Shown in pieces: positions 13,395 to 20,765 of a stretch of DNA of 21,342 bases. Both the position numbers and the translations under genes were made by a program. Origin of the DNA: RUG754 sp045545455 (GTDB lineage Bacteria > Bacillota > Clostridia > Peptostreptococcales > Anaerovoracaceae); the NCBI GenBank assembly GCA_045545455.1, contig JAZQAY010000043.1, positions 1 to 21,342 of the forward strand. The letters run 5' to 3'. Within the stretch, counting starts at the first letter, position 1. Each line of letters starts with the position of its first letter. Under the pieces are notes generated by a model. It saw only the letters and a program-made list of their open reading frames with translations. It had not been told where the DNA came from and did not search any database.

Positions 13395-14558
13395 ATGGAT
13401 AAGAGGATACTTGAGATATTAAACGATCTGGAAGAAATGGGAGATCTGGATCAGGCAGCCGTAAGAGAAGCCGAAGCCAGACAGGAAGTGCTGGCGAAAC
13501 CTACGGGAGCTCTCGGTGACCTGGAGGAGATGACGGTAAGGCTTGCCGGCATCACCGGCATGGTAAAGAACGACATGAAGAAACAGGCGGTTGCGATCTT
13601 CAGTGCCGATAACGGCGTTGTGGATGAAGGCGTAGCTTCGGCACCTCAGTCCGTTACTTTTTCTCAGACCATCAACTTTACCAGAGGCCTGACCGGAGTG
13701 AGCTCCATGGCGAAGTACTGGGGGATAGATCTTCTGGTATGCGACATGGGAGTCAAGATGGATCTTCCCGAAGAACTTCTGACCGACAGCATGGTAGAAC
13801 AGGGCTGTGATGACTGCGACGGCACTGAGTGCAGGAACTACCTCACTAAGAAGATAGTCAACCGCAGACTGGCAAGGGGCACTGCGAACCTTGCCAAGGG
13901 GCCTGCCATGACGGAAGAGCAGTTTACCAAGGCTTTCCTTACCGGAGTCGAAGCTGCAGAGACATTTAAGAAGCTCGGATACAACGTCTTCGGAGTAGGC
14001 GAGATGGGGATAGGAAACACCACCACTTCTGCCTGCGTACTTGCTGCGCTTACCGAAAAGACCGCTGAGGATGTGGTAGGACGCGGCGGCGGACTTACTG
14101 ATGAAGGCCTGGAGAAGAAGCACAGGATAGTCGATGAAGCAGTTGACCGTGTTAGAGACAAGGATCCCATGGAGATCATCCGTGAGGTGGGGGGCTTCGA
14201 TATCGCAGCCATGGCAGGCGCATACATCGGAGCTGCCAGATACAGATTGCCGGTGGTAATAGACGGATACATTTCCGCTGTTGCGGCGCTTGCAGCGTCC
14301 AGGATCCAGCCTAAGAGCGTGAACTACATGTTTGCATCCCATAAATCGAAGGAACCGGGATATGTGCTCGCAATGGAAGAGCTGGGAGTCAAGCCCATCT
14401 TCGACCTGGGCATGAGACTGGGAGAAGGTTCAGGCTGTCCCATAACCTTCAAGATACTTGAGACCGCCTGCGCCACCATGAACGGAATGGCGACCTATGA
14501 CGAGGGAGCCATAGACGCCGATTATCTTGACCAGAGAAAGGAAGGTAACTTCTTCTGA
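13395..14558 (+). CDS. cobT: Nicotinate-nucleotide:dimethylbenzimidazole phosphoribosyltransferase
   Basis: This 387-residue enzyme makes alpha-ribazole 5'-phosphate from a lower-ligand base and nicotinate mononucleotide. Family blocks are K-P-T-G-A-L-G-D-L-E (35-44), F-S-A-D-N-G-V (69-75), G-E-M-G-I-G-N-T-T-T-S (about 202-212) and the C-terminal L-G-M-R-L-G-E-G-S-G (337-346), where E344 is the expected catalytic Glu (E317 in Salmonella CobT). Residues 125-150 appear to be an insertion compared with the usual family, with three Cys (C138, C141, C146). GAAAGGCAG precedes the ATG. Its stop overlaps the cobU start by one base (TGATG). The base used (dimethylbenzimidazole or another) cannot be told. 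Confidence 0.94.
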   Translation: MDKRILEILNDLEEMGDLDQAAVREAEARQEVLAKPTGALGDLEEMTVRLAGITGMVKNDMKKQAVAIFSADNGVVDEGVASAPQSVTFSQTINFTRGLTGVSSMAKYWGIDLLVCDMGVKMDLPEELLTDSMVEQGCDDCDGTECRNYLTKKIVNRRLARGTANLAKGPAMTEEQFTKAFLTGVEAAETFKKLGYNVFGVGEMGIGNTTTSACVLAALTEKTAEDVVGRGGGLTDEGLEKKHRIVDEAVDRVRDKDPMEIIREVGGFDIAAMAGAYIGAARYRLPVVIDGYISAVAALAASRIQPKSVNYMFASHKSKEPGYVLAMEELGVKPIFDLGMRLGEGSGCPITFKILETACATMNGMATYDEGAIDADYLDQRKEGNFF

Positions 14559-15133
14559 TGAACGTATTCATTTCAGGCGGAGCGAAAAACGGAAAATCAT
14601 CTTTTGCGCAGAACCTGGCTGTTAAGATGTCCAAGGAGAGAAAGTGCCCCCTCTATTACGTGGCTACCATGATACCCCATGACGGGGAGGACAGGGCCAG
14701 GATAGAAAGGCACAGGGATGACAGAAGAGGCCTCGGTTTCAAGACCATCGAATGCGGGAAGAATATCGACGTCGAGATCAGAAACCGCGGAGAGGGAGTC
14801 TATCTGATAGATTCCGTAACGGCTCTTCTTTCAAATGAGATGTTCAGGGCGGACGGTACGGTGGACGCTGAGGCTTCCATCAGGATCTCCGAAAGTCTGA
14901 AAGCATTGTGCAAGGACATGGACGGACTGATATTCGTGTCGGACTTCATATATTCAGACGGCGTGGAATACGACGAGGTGACGGACGGCTACATCAGAGG
15001 CCTCGCGATAATCGACAGAGCCCTGGCGAAGGCCTGCGGCAGGGTGGTCGAAATGATCAACGGGATCCCCGTCGACTACAAGGACGACAGAGCCATCCAG
15101 GAAGACTGGGGGATCAAGGTGGATAAAGAATGA
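14558..15133 (+). CDS. cobU: Adenosylcobinamide kinase / adenosylcobinamide-phosphate guanylyltransferase
   Basis: This 191-residue protein fits CobU, which phosphorylates adenosylcobinamide and then transfers GMP to it. The P-loop is S-G-G-A-K-N-G-K-S (6-14). The guanylylated His region reads R-I-E-R-H-R-D-D-R (48-56) with H52 in the place of Salmonella H46, followed by F-K-T-I-E. The second half is unusual. The V-[TS]-N-E-V-G-x-G-[IL]-V-P...G-R-x-N-Q stretch of typical CobU is replaced by V-S-D-F-I-Y-S-D-G-V and lacks the G-R-x-N-Q motif, though the end N-G-I-P-V-D-Y-K resembles the usual G-I-P-x-x-x-K. It overlaps cobT by one base and cobS by four (ATGA). See the second CobU-like gene downstream. 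Confidence 0.88.
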   Translation: MNVFISGGAKNGKSSFAQNLAVKMSKERKCPLYYVATMIPHDGEDRARIERHRDDRRGLGFKTIECGKNIDVEIRNRGEGVYLIDSVTALLSNEMFRADGTVDAEASIRISESLKALCKDMDGLIFVSDFIYSDGVEYDEVTDGYIRGLAIIDRALAKACGRVVEMINGIPVDYKDDRAIQEDWGIKVDKE

Positions 15134-15888
15134 GAAAACTGCTTATAGGTTTCTGCATGAGCTGGGGATTTTTCTGCTATATCCCCGGACCGAAAAAATG
15201 GGATGAAGAGGCGAGGCCTTACATGCTGGCATGGCTTCCCACGGTGAGCGCCATCATGGGCGTCATCTGGGCGCTTTGCTATCTGCTGATTTCAAAGGTA
15301 CAGCTGCCGTATTTTGCGGCGGGGGCGCTGATAACCTGGCTTCCCTTCATAATCTCCGGGTTCATACATGTGGACGGATATATGGACGTGAACGACGCTT
15401 TGATGTCGAGGGCGTCCCTTGAAAAGAAAAGAGCAATACTGAAGGACAGCCGCTGCGGGACCTTCGCCATAGTCGCCATGATATTCCTGGTGATGATGGA
15501 GTTCGGGTTCGTGACGTCGGCTTATACCGAGAATCTGATATACCCTGCTGCACTCGTGATGATAATGGCTGTACCCAGAGGACTCAGCGCGCTCATGATG
15601 ATGAGCCTGGAGCCCATGGAGACCAGCCAGTACATAGAGATGCAAAAGGATGACAAGGCCCGGGGATTCCTGATCCTTCAGCTGATCGTATGGGTGGCTC
15701 TGGCCTTTGCTTTTTCGGGAGGCGACAGGATTAGGGTGCTCATAACGGTACTTGCCTGTGTGATCGGAACGCTGGCTTCGATCTTTATAGCGAGAAAAGA
15801 GCTTCAGGGCATGAACGGAGACGTGGCAGGCTACGGCATACTCTGGGGCGAACTGCTTGGGATGATGAGCCTGATTATTACTTTATAA
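15130..15888 (+). CDS. cobS: Adenosylcobinamide-GDP ribazoletransferase (cobalamin synthase)
   Basis: This 252-residue membrane enzyme joins adenosylcobinamide-GDP to alpha-ribazole (phosphate), the last assembly step. The conserved metal-binding region G-F-I-H-V-D-G-Y-M-D-V-N-D-A (77-90) is present, equivalent to the G-x-x-H-x-D-G-x-x-D-x-x-D motif. D-S-R-C-G-T-F (about 106-112) and the C-terminal G-D-V-A-G-Y-G (about 233-239) also fit. About six hydrophobic segments are seen. It overlaps cobU by four bases, and AAGGTGG inside the cobU end can serve as its ribosome site. Confidence 0.94.
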   Translation: MRKLLIGFCMSWGFFCYIPGPKKWDEEARPYMLAWLPTVSAIMGVIWALCYLLISKVQLPYFAAGALITWLPFIISGFIHVDGYMDVNDALMSRASLEKKRAILKDSRCGTFAIVAMIFLVMMEFGFVTSAYTENLIYPAALVMIMAVPRGLSALMMMSLEPMETSQYIEMQKDDKARGFLILQLIVWVALAFAFSGGDRIRVLITVLACVIGTLASIFIARKELQGMNGDVAGYGILWGELLGMMSLIITL

Positions 15889-15897
15889 GGAGACGAG

Positions 15898-16278
15898 ATG
15901 GTATTGATAACAGGCGGAGCGTATCAGGGAAAGCTGGACTACGCTCTTGAAAAATTCAACCTTTCAAGGAAAGACATATATACCTGCTCTAAGGACAAAG
16001 TGGAAATGCCTGAAGGCGCTCCCATCATCAACAACGTGGAGTACCTGGTGAAGGCCTGTCTCGATAACGGAAGAGACCCGCTTAAATATCTTGCGGCAAG
16101 AAAGAGCAGATGGGTAAGATCTGTAATGATAGTAAATGATATTTCCTGCGGGCTGGTGCCAATGGATGCGGAGGACAGGGCCTACAGAGAGGCCGTGGGC
16201 AGGACCTCCATGTACCTGGCCCAGGAAGCGCTGGCGGTGGTCAGGGTATTCGCAGGAATAGGAAAGAGAATCAAATAG
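15898..16278 (+). CDS. Short second CobU-like protein
   Basis: This 126-residue protein is a shortened CobU relative, with about a third of the usual length missing from the middle. The N-terminus has a P-loop-like I-T-G-G-A-Y-Q-G-K-L (4-13), where Leu replaces the usual Ser/Thr after Lys. The region with the guanylylated His is absent. The second half keeps what the first CobU has lost: V-N-D-I-S-C-G-L-V-P-M-D (78-89, usual V-x-N-E-V-G-x-G-I-V-P), Y-R-E-A-V-G-R (about 95-101) and A-G-I-G-K-R-I-K at the end. AAGGAGA lies upstream. It sits between cobS and the cobC-like gene with small gaps, so it is clearly part of the pathway, perhaps as a kinase or a partner of the longer CobU. Confidence 0.78.
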   Translation: MVLITGGAYQGKLDYALEKFNLSRKDIYTCSKDKVEMPEGAPIINNVEYLVKACLDNGRDPLKYLAARKSRWVRSVMIVNDISCGLVPMDAEDRAYREAVGRTSMYLAQEALAVVRVFAGIGKRIK

Positions 16279-16279
16279 T

Positions 16280-16948
16280 ATGAAGTCATATATAGTTTTA
16301 GTAAGGCACGGGATCACTCAGGGGATCCTGAACAGATGGTTTTACGGCTGGGAGGACCTTCCGATAGTCAAGGAGGGCTACGAACAGCTGGCAAAGTTCA
16401 AGGAGGAAGGGGCGTATCCTGAGATCCCCGACGATGCCAAGTTCTATACGACGGGGCTCGTGAGGACCACGGAGACCCTCCACGCCCTCTTCGGGGACGT
16501 TCCCTATACGGAGATCCCTGACATGAAAGAGATAAATTTTGGAGAGTGGGAATGCCACACCTTCAATCAGCTTGCTGAGAAGGAGGGGGGCAAGGAATGG
16601 CTCGAGGACGCTTCCGGAAACTTCACCTTCCCCGGCGGCGAGAGCATGAACCAGTATACCGAGAGGATAAAGAGAGGGAACAAGGCGCTCATCGGCTTCC
16701 ACAGGATGCAGGAACTGGCACACAGGCACAGCGGGCGCGACGCGGTGACCGTCATGGTGTGCCACGGAGGAAGCATCGCAGGCACCATGATGAACTGGTT
16801 CCCGAAGGACAGAGCGGTATTCTGGGACTGGGTGCCTCTTACAGGCCTGGGCTACGTCGTATACTTCGAGAACGGTGAACCGGTGTCCTACGACATAATG
16901 ACCTGTGAATCAGCAAAGGGCGACAGTTGGAGAAAATCACAGATATAA
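16280..16948 (+). CDS. cobC: Histidine phosphatase family protein, probable alpha-ribazole phosphatase
   Basis: This 222-residue protein belongs to the phosphoglycerate-mutase-like histidine phosphatases. The phospho-His motif is V-R-H-G (H10 in L-V-R-H-G-I-T-Q-G). The catalytic Glu is E89 in I-N-F-G-E-W-E. The second His is H162 in V-C-H-G-G-S. T-T-G-L-V-R-T-T-E-T (57-66) carries the usual Arg. Its place one base after the short cobU-like stop argues for CobC, which removes the phosphate of alpha-ribazole phosphate or cobalamin 5'-phosphate. Sequence alone would allow another substrate. GGAAAGAG upstream is the likely ribosome site. It is the last gene of the operon. Confidence 0.85.
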   Translation: MKSYIVLVRHGITQGILNRWFYGWEDLPIVKEGYEQLAKFKEEGAYPEIPDDAKFYTTGLVRTTETLHALFGDVPYTEIPDMKEINFGEWECHTFNQLAEKEGGKEWLEDASGNFTFPGGESMNQYTERIKRGNKALIGFHRMQELAHRHSGRDAVTVMVCHGGSIAGTMMNWFPKDRAVFWDWVPLTGLGYVVYFENGEPVSYDIMTCESAKGDSWRKSQI

Positions 16949-16975
16949 ATGACGTAAGACCGGTATCGGAACAAC

Positions 16976-17004
16976 TTGCCAACGTACGGCTGGTTTGATA
17001 ATAT
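16976..17004 (+). promoter_or_regulatory. Sigma-A promoter of the EamA transporter gene
   Basis: TTGCCA (16976-16981), 17 bp, TAATAT (16999-17004), 33 bases before the ATG at 17038. CAGGAG is the ribosome site. No clear terminator separates it from cobC; only a weak ACCGGT/GCTGGT pairing is possible. Confidence 0.72.
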
Positions 17005-17037
17005 ATAGATAATATTTTTCAATACAGGAGTGATGAT

Positions 17038-17925
17038 ATGTCAAACAAAATGAAAGCTAATCTTCTGCTTCTCCTCACGGCGTTTATCTGGGGTACCGCA
17101 TTCGTTGCCCAGAAGAGCGGAGGAGAGATCGGATCCTTTACCTTTAACGGCATCAGGACCTTTATCGGCGGTCTGGTGCTCATACCCTTCGTGCTCGCCG
17201 GGCATAAGGACAAGACTCAGCCCCTGGTGAACAAGAGCGAACTCATAGGAGGTCTGGTCTGCGGATTCTTTCTTTTCGTAGCGGCATCGCTTCAGCAGTT
17301 CGGACTTGCATATACAACGGCAGGAAAGGCAGCCTTCATCACCACTCTTTACGTGGTATTCTGCCCCATCCTTTCGCTGATAGTCCATAAGAAAAAGACA
17401 AGACCCCTTGTATGGCTCTGCGTTGGACTCGACATTATCGGACTTTATCTCCTTTGCATGACCGACGATTCCTTCAGCATCCAGTTCGGCGATACTCTGG
17501 TCATCCTTTGCGCTGTGGCTTTCGCAGCTCAGATGGTGGCAGTTGACGAGTTCGTACAGAGAATAGACGGTCTTAAGCTTTCCTGCATACAGTTCCTTTT
17601 CTCGGGACTTCTGGGCATCATCTGCATGTTCATCTTCGAGGGACCTGTGGACGTTGCAAATATCATGACAGCATGGTTTCCTATCCTGTACGCCGGCGTT
17701 ATCAGCTGCGGCATGGGATACACCTTCCAGGTGCTGGGACAGAGAGAGGCAAGCCCTACCATAGCTGCCCTTATCCTGTGCCTTGAATCCGTATTCGGCG
17801 TTCTGGCAGGAGCAGTGCTCTTACACGAGACCATGACCATGAGGGAGATCCTGGGCTGCGTCATCATGTTCGCGGCTGTGGTCATCTCCAACCTTCCCGA
17901 GAAGAGCAAACCGGCGGAAGCCTGA
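17038..17925 (+). CDS. EamA-family (DMT superfamily) transporter
   Basis: This 295-residue membrane protein has about ten hydrophobic segments in two EamA repeats. The first repeat opens with L-L-L-L-T-A-F-I-W-G-T-A-F-V (10-23), the usual A-x-x-W-G-x-x-F signature. Repeat two contains the G-Y-T-F-Q-V-L-G-Q-R block and ends with the typical L-C-L-E-S-V-F-G-V-L-A-G (around 253-264) and I-L-G-C-V-I-M-F-A-A-V. Family members export or exchange amino acids, nucleosides or other metabolites; the substrate cannot be read from sequence. The start is supported by CAGGAG. The gene has its own promoter. Confidence 0.92.
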   Translation: MSNKMKANLLLLLTAFIWGTAFVAQKSGGEIGSFTFNGIRTFIGGLVLIPFVLAGHKDKTQPLVNKSELIGGLVCGFFLFVAASLQQFGLAYTTAGKAAFITTLYVVFCPILSLIVHKKKTRPLVWLCVGLDIIGLYLLCMTDDSFSIQFGDTLVILCAVAFAAQMVAVDEFVQRIDGLKLSCIQFLFSGLLGIICMFIFEGPVDVANIMTAWFPILYAGVISCGMGYTFQVLGQREASPTIAALILCLESVFGVLAGAVLLHETMTMREILGCVIMFAAVVISNLPEKSKPAEA

Positions 17926-17966
17926 TGAGCCTGACCTACGTTTTTGATAAGGATAAATGAATGATC

Positions 17967-18004
17967 GCCGGGTATCATTGCGTATTTTCGTAGGGATGAC
18001 CGGC
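17967..18004 (+). terminator. Weak, imperfect hairpin after the EamA gene
   Basis: GCCGG (17967-17971) pairs with CCGGC (18000-18004), and beyond one mismatch four more pairs form. Only TTT follows, so it may be a poor terminator or an mRNA structure ahead of the HD gene. Confidence 0.35.
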
Positions 18005-18036
18005 TTTGGTAAATAAATAAGAAGAGAGGCAAGATC

Positions 18037-18594
18037 ATGATTACAAGAGATGAAGCTTATGAATTACTGAAGAAATATAACAAGGATGAGTTCCACCTTC
18101 ACCACGGAAGAATGGTAGAGGGCACCATGAGGTATTTTGCGAAGAAACTGGGATATGCTGATGAAGAGGAATACTGGGCAATAGTAGGACTGCTTCACGA
18201 TATCGACTTCGAGATGTGGCCTGAGGAACACTGCATCAAGGCACCTGAGCTCCTTAAGGAAGCAGGCGTGCCGGATGACATGATCCACGCGGTATGTTCC
18301 CATGGATACATTGAGTGCTGCGATGTGGAGCCGACCAGAGAGATGGAAAAGGTGCTATATGCCTGCGATGAACTCACAGGACTCATCGGAGCGGCCGCTC
18401 TCATGAGACCTTCCAAGTCCGTCCAGGATATGGAGCTCAAGTCGTTAAAGAAGAAATTCAAGGATAAAAGATTTGCGGCAGGCTGTGACAGAGAGGTCAT
18501 CAAGCGCGGGGCTGAGATGCTCGGCTGGGAGCTGGACTATCTTTTAAGCGAGACTCTGGAAGCTATGAAGACTTGCGAAGAGCCGGTGGAGTGA
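18037..18594 (+). CDS. HD-domain (HDIG) metal-dependent phosphohydrolase
   Basis: This 185-residue protein has the HD-domain order of metal ligands: H22/H23 in H-L-H-H-G, the H-D pair H54-D55 in G-L-L-H-D-I-D-F, H65 or H84, and H89 in C-S-H-G-Y, with D111 in Y-A-C-D-E-L-T-G as the distal ligand. HD proteins of this small size hydrolyse phosphate esters, often nucleotides. It lies 22 bases before xpt in the same direction, so nucleotide metabolism is a fair guess only. AGAGAGG precedes the ATG. Confidence 0.87.
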   Translation: MITRDEAYELLKKYNKDEFHLHHGRMVEGTMRYFAKKLGYADEEEYWAIVGLLHDIDFEMWPEEHCIKAPELLKEAGVPDDMIHAVCSHGYIECCDVEPTREMEKVLYACDELTGLIGAAALMRPSKSVQDMELKSLKKKFKDKRFAAGCDREVIKRGAEMLGWELDYLLSETLEAMKTCEEPVE

Positions 18595-18616
18595 TCAAAA
18601 GGTTTTAGGAGATATT

Positions 18617-19192
18617 ATGGACAAATTAAAAAAGAGGATATTGGAGGAGGGCGTGGCTCTCGGTTCCGACAGGATCAACGTCGACGGGTTCATCAATCAT
18701 AAGATCGATACGTCCTTTATGGATGAGATAGGCGAGGAATTCGCGAGACGCTTCGCAGGTGTCAAGGTGGATAAGATCCTGACTGTGGAAGCAAGCGGCA
18801 TCGCTATCGCGGTATCAGCTGCCAGGTATTTCGGTTTCTGTCCGGTGGTATTCGCCAAGAAGGCCAAGCCGAACACCATGACAGAAGGCGTTTATCAGGC
18901 TCCATGCATGTCCTTTACCAAGCAGACCCTTAACGAGATAACGGTCGCTGAGAAACACCTGTCGGAAGGTGAGAATGTACTGATCATAGATGACTTCCTG
19001 GCTCATGGAGAAGCCTCCAAGGCACTGGCCTCCATCGTGGAGATGGCAGGAGCCAATGTTGCCGGTATCGGGATCGTCATCTCAAAGGATTTCCAGGGCG
19101 GGAAGAAGGCTCTAGAAGACATGGGATACAGGGTGGAGACCCTCGCTTCCGTTGCTGAGATGGACAATGGAAGGATAAGATTCGCAGACTGA
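18617..19192 (+). CDS. xpt: Xanthine phosphoribosyltransferase
   Basis: This 191-residue enzyme makes XMP from xanthine and PRPP, a purine salvage step. The PRPP loop is V-L-I-I-D-D-F-L-A-H-G-E-A (121-133), the form specific to Xpt-type enzymes. Other Xpt blocks are L-K-K-R-I-L-E-E-G (4-12), V-D-G-F-I-N-H (22-28), T-V-E-A-S-G-I-A (56-63) and F-A-K-K-A-K-P (79-85). Length fits the family. AGGAGA is seven bases before the ATG. It probably shares an mRNA with the HD gene. No purine riboswitch is seen upstream. Confidence 0.95.
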   Translation: MDKLKKRILEEGVALGSDRINVDGFINHKIDTSFMDEIGEEFARRFAGVKVDKILTVEASGIAIAVSAARYFGFCPVVFAKKAKPNTMTEGVYQAPCMSFTKQTLNEITVAEKHLSEGENVLIIDDFLAHGEASKALASIVEMAGANVAGIGIVISKDFQGGKKALEDMGYRVETLASVAEMDNGRIRFAD

Positions 19193-19201
19193 AAAGGCAG
19201 C

Positions 19202-19223
19202 GATCGTCTCAAATTTGACGATC
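19202..19223. repeat. Perfect 7-bp dyad GATCGTC-N8-GACGATC after xpt
   Basis: The arms are at 19202-19208 and 19217-19223 with an 8-base AT-rich spacer, seven bases past the xpt stop. No T-run follows. It could protect the mRNA 3' end or be a binding site. Confidence 0.5.
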
Positions 19224-19262
19224 CGTCGTAATGACTCGAATAATATGATATAGTATATAACT

Positions 19263-19296
19263 GAGCGTTCACATAAAGCTGAACGCTCTTGTTTTT
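19263..19296 (+). terminator. Terminator after xpt
   Basis: GAGCGTTC (19263-19270) and GAACGCTC (19281-19288) form a perfect 8-bp stem over a 10-base loop, followed by TTGTTTTTT. Confidence 0.88.
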
Positions 19297-19333
19297 TGTG
19301 CTAAAAATAATTGCTGAAAAGCCCATTTTTCAA

Positions 19334-19362
19334 TTGATATAGGGGCCTTAATTTAGTATAAT
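19334..19362 (+). promoter_or_regulatory. Sigma-A promoter of the BMP/ABC operon
   Basis: TTGATA (19334-19339), exactly 17 bp, TATAAT (19357-19362). The 5' leader would be about 50 bases and contains the dyad TTATTC-GT-GAATAA (19397-19410) directly before the ribosome site. Confidence 0.88.
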
Positions 19363-19420
19363 CAAAGAGTAAGAAACCCTATAAAAACCAAGAGTTTTAT
19401 TCGTGAATAAGGAGAGAAAT

Positions 19421-20638
19421 ATGAAGAAATTTTTAGCAGTTCTGCTCATCGTTTCCATGGTATTCTGTTTCGCAGCATGCGGTGGATCCTCAGATGATGG
19501 CGGAAGCGAAGCAACATCCGATACCGTTTATCAGGTAGGTATGGTCTGCATCGGCGATGACAACGCAGCATATGACAGAAACTTCTACATGGCTGCAGAC
19601 GAAGCACAGAAGATCCTTGCTGACAAGGGCATCAACATCGAGTGGACCAAGACCTACAATCACCCTGAAGGTGACCCCGTTGCCGTTGACTGCGAAGAGC
19701 TTGCCGGCGCAGGATGCATCGCTGTATTCTGCAACTCCTATGGTATGGAGCCCGCTATGCTCACGGTTGCAGGAGATTATCCTGACACAGTATTCGTAGG
19801 CATGACAAACGAAGGATCCTGGAAGGACGACCTTGCAAACACCGTAAACGCATTCCCTTCGATCTATGAGGGACGTTATCTTGCCGGTGTTGCAGCAGGC
19901 ATGAAGCTTCAGGAAATGATCGATAACGGCGAGATCAAGGCTGAAGAAGCTGTTATCGGATACGTTGGAGCATACCCCTTCGCAGAGGTTATTTCAGGAT
20001 ATACCTCTTTCTTCCTCGGCGCCAGATCCGTTTGCCCTTCCACTACAATGAAGGTAGAATTCATCGGTTCATGGGGAGATCCCACCATGGAAGCTGCTAC
20101 AGCTCAGGATCTTATCGATAAGGGAGCAAAACTGATCTCACAGCACTCCGACTCAACAACTCCCGCAACCACAGCTCAGTCCAACGGAGTTCCTCATGTA
20201 GGATACAACATTTCCATGAGCGACGTTGCTCCTGAAGCATCCATCATTTCTTCAAGAATCGACTGGACCAACTATTTCGTTTATGTCATCGAGACCATCG
20301 TTAACGGCGGAACAGTTGATCAGGATTACTGCCAGCACGGTCTTGCTGACGGAGACGTAGCTCTCACAGAACTCAATGAAGCAGTAGCAGCTGCAGGAAC
20401 TCAGGCTAAGATCGATGAGGTAAGAGCTCAGATCGAATCCGGAGAGATCCAGGTATTCGACACATCCACATTCACAGTAGGCGGTCAGGAAGTTACCACA
20501 GCATTCGCTCTCGACACAGACGGAGACTTTGCTCCCGACAGTGAAGAGGCCGTATTCGACGGTGCATTCCACGAATCATATTTCCAGTCTGCTCCTTACT
20601 TTGCTTTAAGGATAGATGGAATCGAACTGCTGAACTAA
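19421..20638 (+). CDS. BMP-family substrate-binding lipoprotein of an ABC transporter
   Basis: This 405-residue lipoprotein has a type II signal peptide: two Lys after Met, a hydrophobic stretch and the lipobox F-A-A-C with the lipidated C20, then a Gly/Ser/Asp-rich linker. The mature part fits the BMP family (basic membrane protein/PnrA type), which binds purine nucleosides. Examples are Q-V-G-M-V-C-I-G-D, a Y-D-R-N-F motif, F-V-G-M-T-N (near 125), S-I-Y-E-G-R-Y-L-A-G-V-A-A-G (about 148-161) and I-S-Q-H-S-D-S-T. The start is ATG 19421 with AAGGAGAG upstream; a GTG at 19403 lies inside a dyad and lacks a site. The ATPase gene follows after a hairpin, and xpt upstream agrees with a purine substrate. 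Confidence 0.92.
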   Translation: MKKFLAVLLIVSMVFCFAACGGSSDDGGSEATSDTVYQVGMVCIGDDNAAYDRNFYMAADEAQKILADKGINIEWTKTYNHPEGDPVAVDCEELAGAGCIAVFCNSYGMEPAMLTVAGDYPDTVFVGMTNEGSWKDDLANTVNAFPSIYEGRYLAGVAAGMKLQEMIDNGEIKAEEAVIGYVGAYPFAEVISGYTSFFLGARSVCPSTTMKVEFIGSWGDPTMEAATAQDLIDKGAKLISQHSDSTTPATTAQSNGVPHVGYNISMSDVAPEASIISSRIDWTNYFVYVIETIVNGGTVDQDYCQHGLADGDVALTELNEAVAAAGTQAKIDEVRAQIESGEIQVFDTSTFTVGGQEVTTAFALDTDGDFAPDSEEAVFDGAFHESYFQSAPYFALRIDGIELLN

Positions 20639-20672
20639 AATTAATTATTCTTAAAAAGATTATTTTTACCGG

Positions 20673-20707
20673 AAGAGGACTGAGTAAAGTCCTCTTTTGG
20701 GTTTTCT
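20673..20707 (+). terminator. Hairpin between the BMP and ATPase genes
   Basis: AAGAGGACT (20673-20681) pairs perfectly with AGTCCTCTT (20688-20696) over GAGTAA, followed by TTTGGGTTTT. The interrupted T tract suggests partial read-through, which would make more binding protein than ATPase, a common pattern. Confidence 0.7.
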
Positions 20708-20765
20708 GTCCCGGCCTGTTTTTTACATAAGGTCAGGGTCAGCTTAAGGGAAAGGGTACGATATT

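Noticed and set aside
13419..14342. Long minus-strand frame opposite cobT
   Set aside because: It lies wholly inside cobT, has no family features and no ribosome site, and is a by-product of codon bias.
17926..18036. Purine riboswitch ahead of the HD gene and xpt
   Set aside because: The conserved core and the three-way junction of the purine riboswitch are not visible; only an imperfect hairpin is seen.
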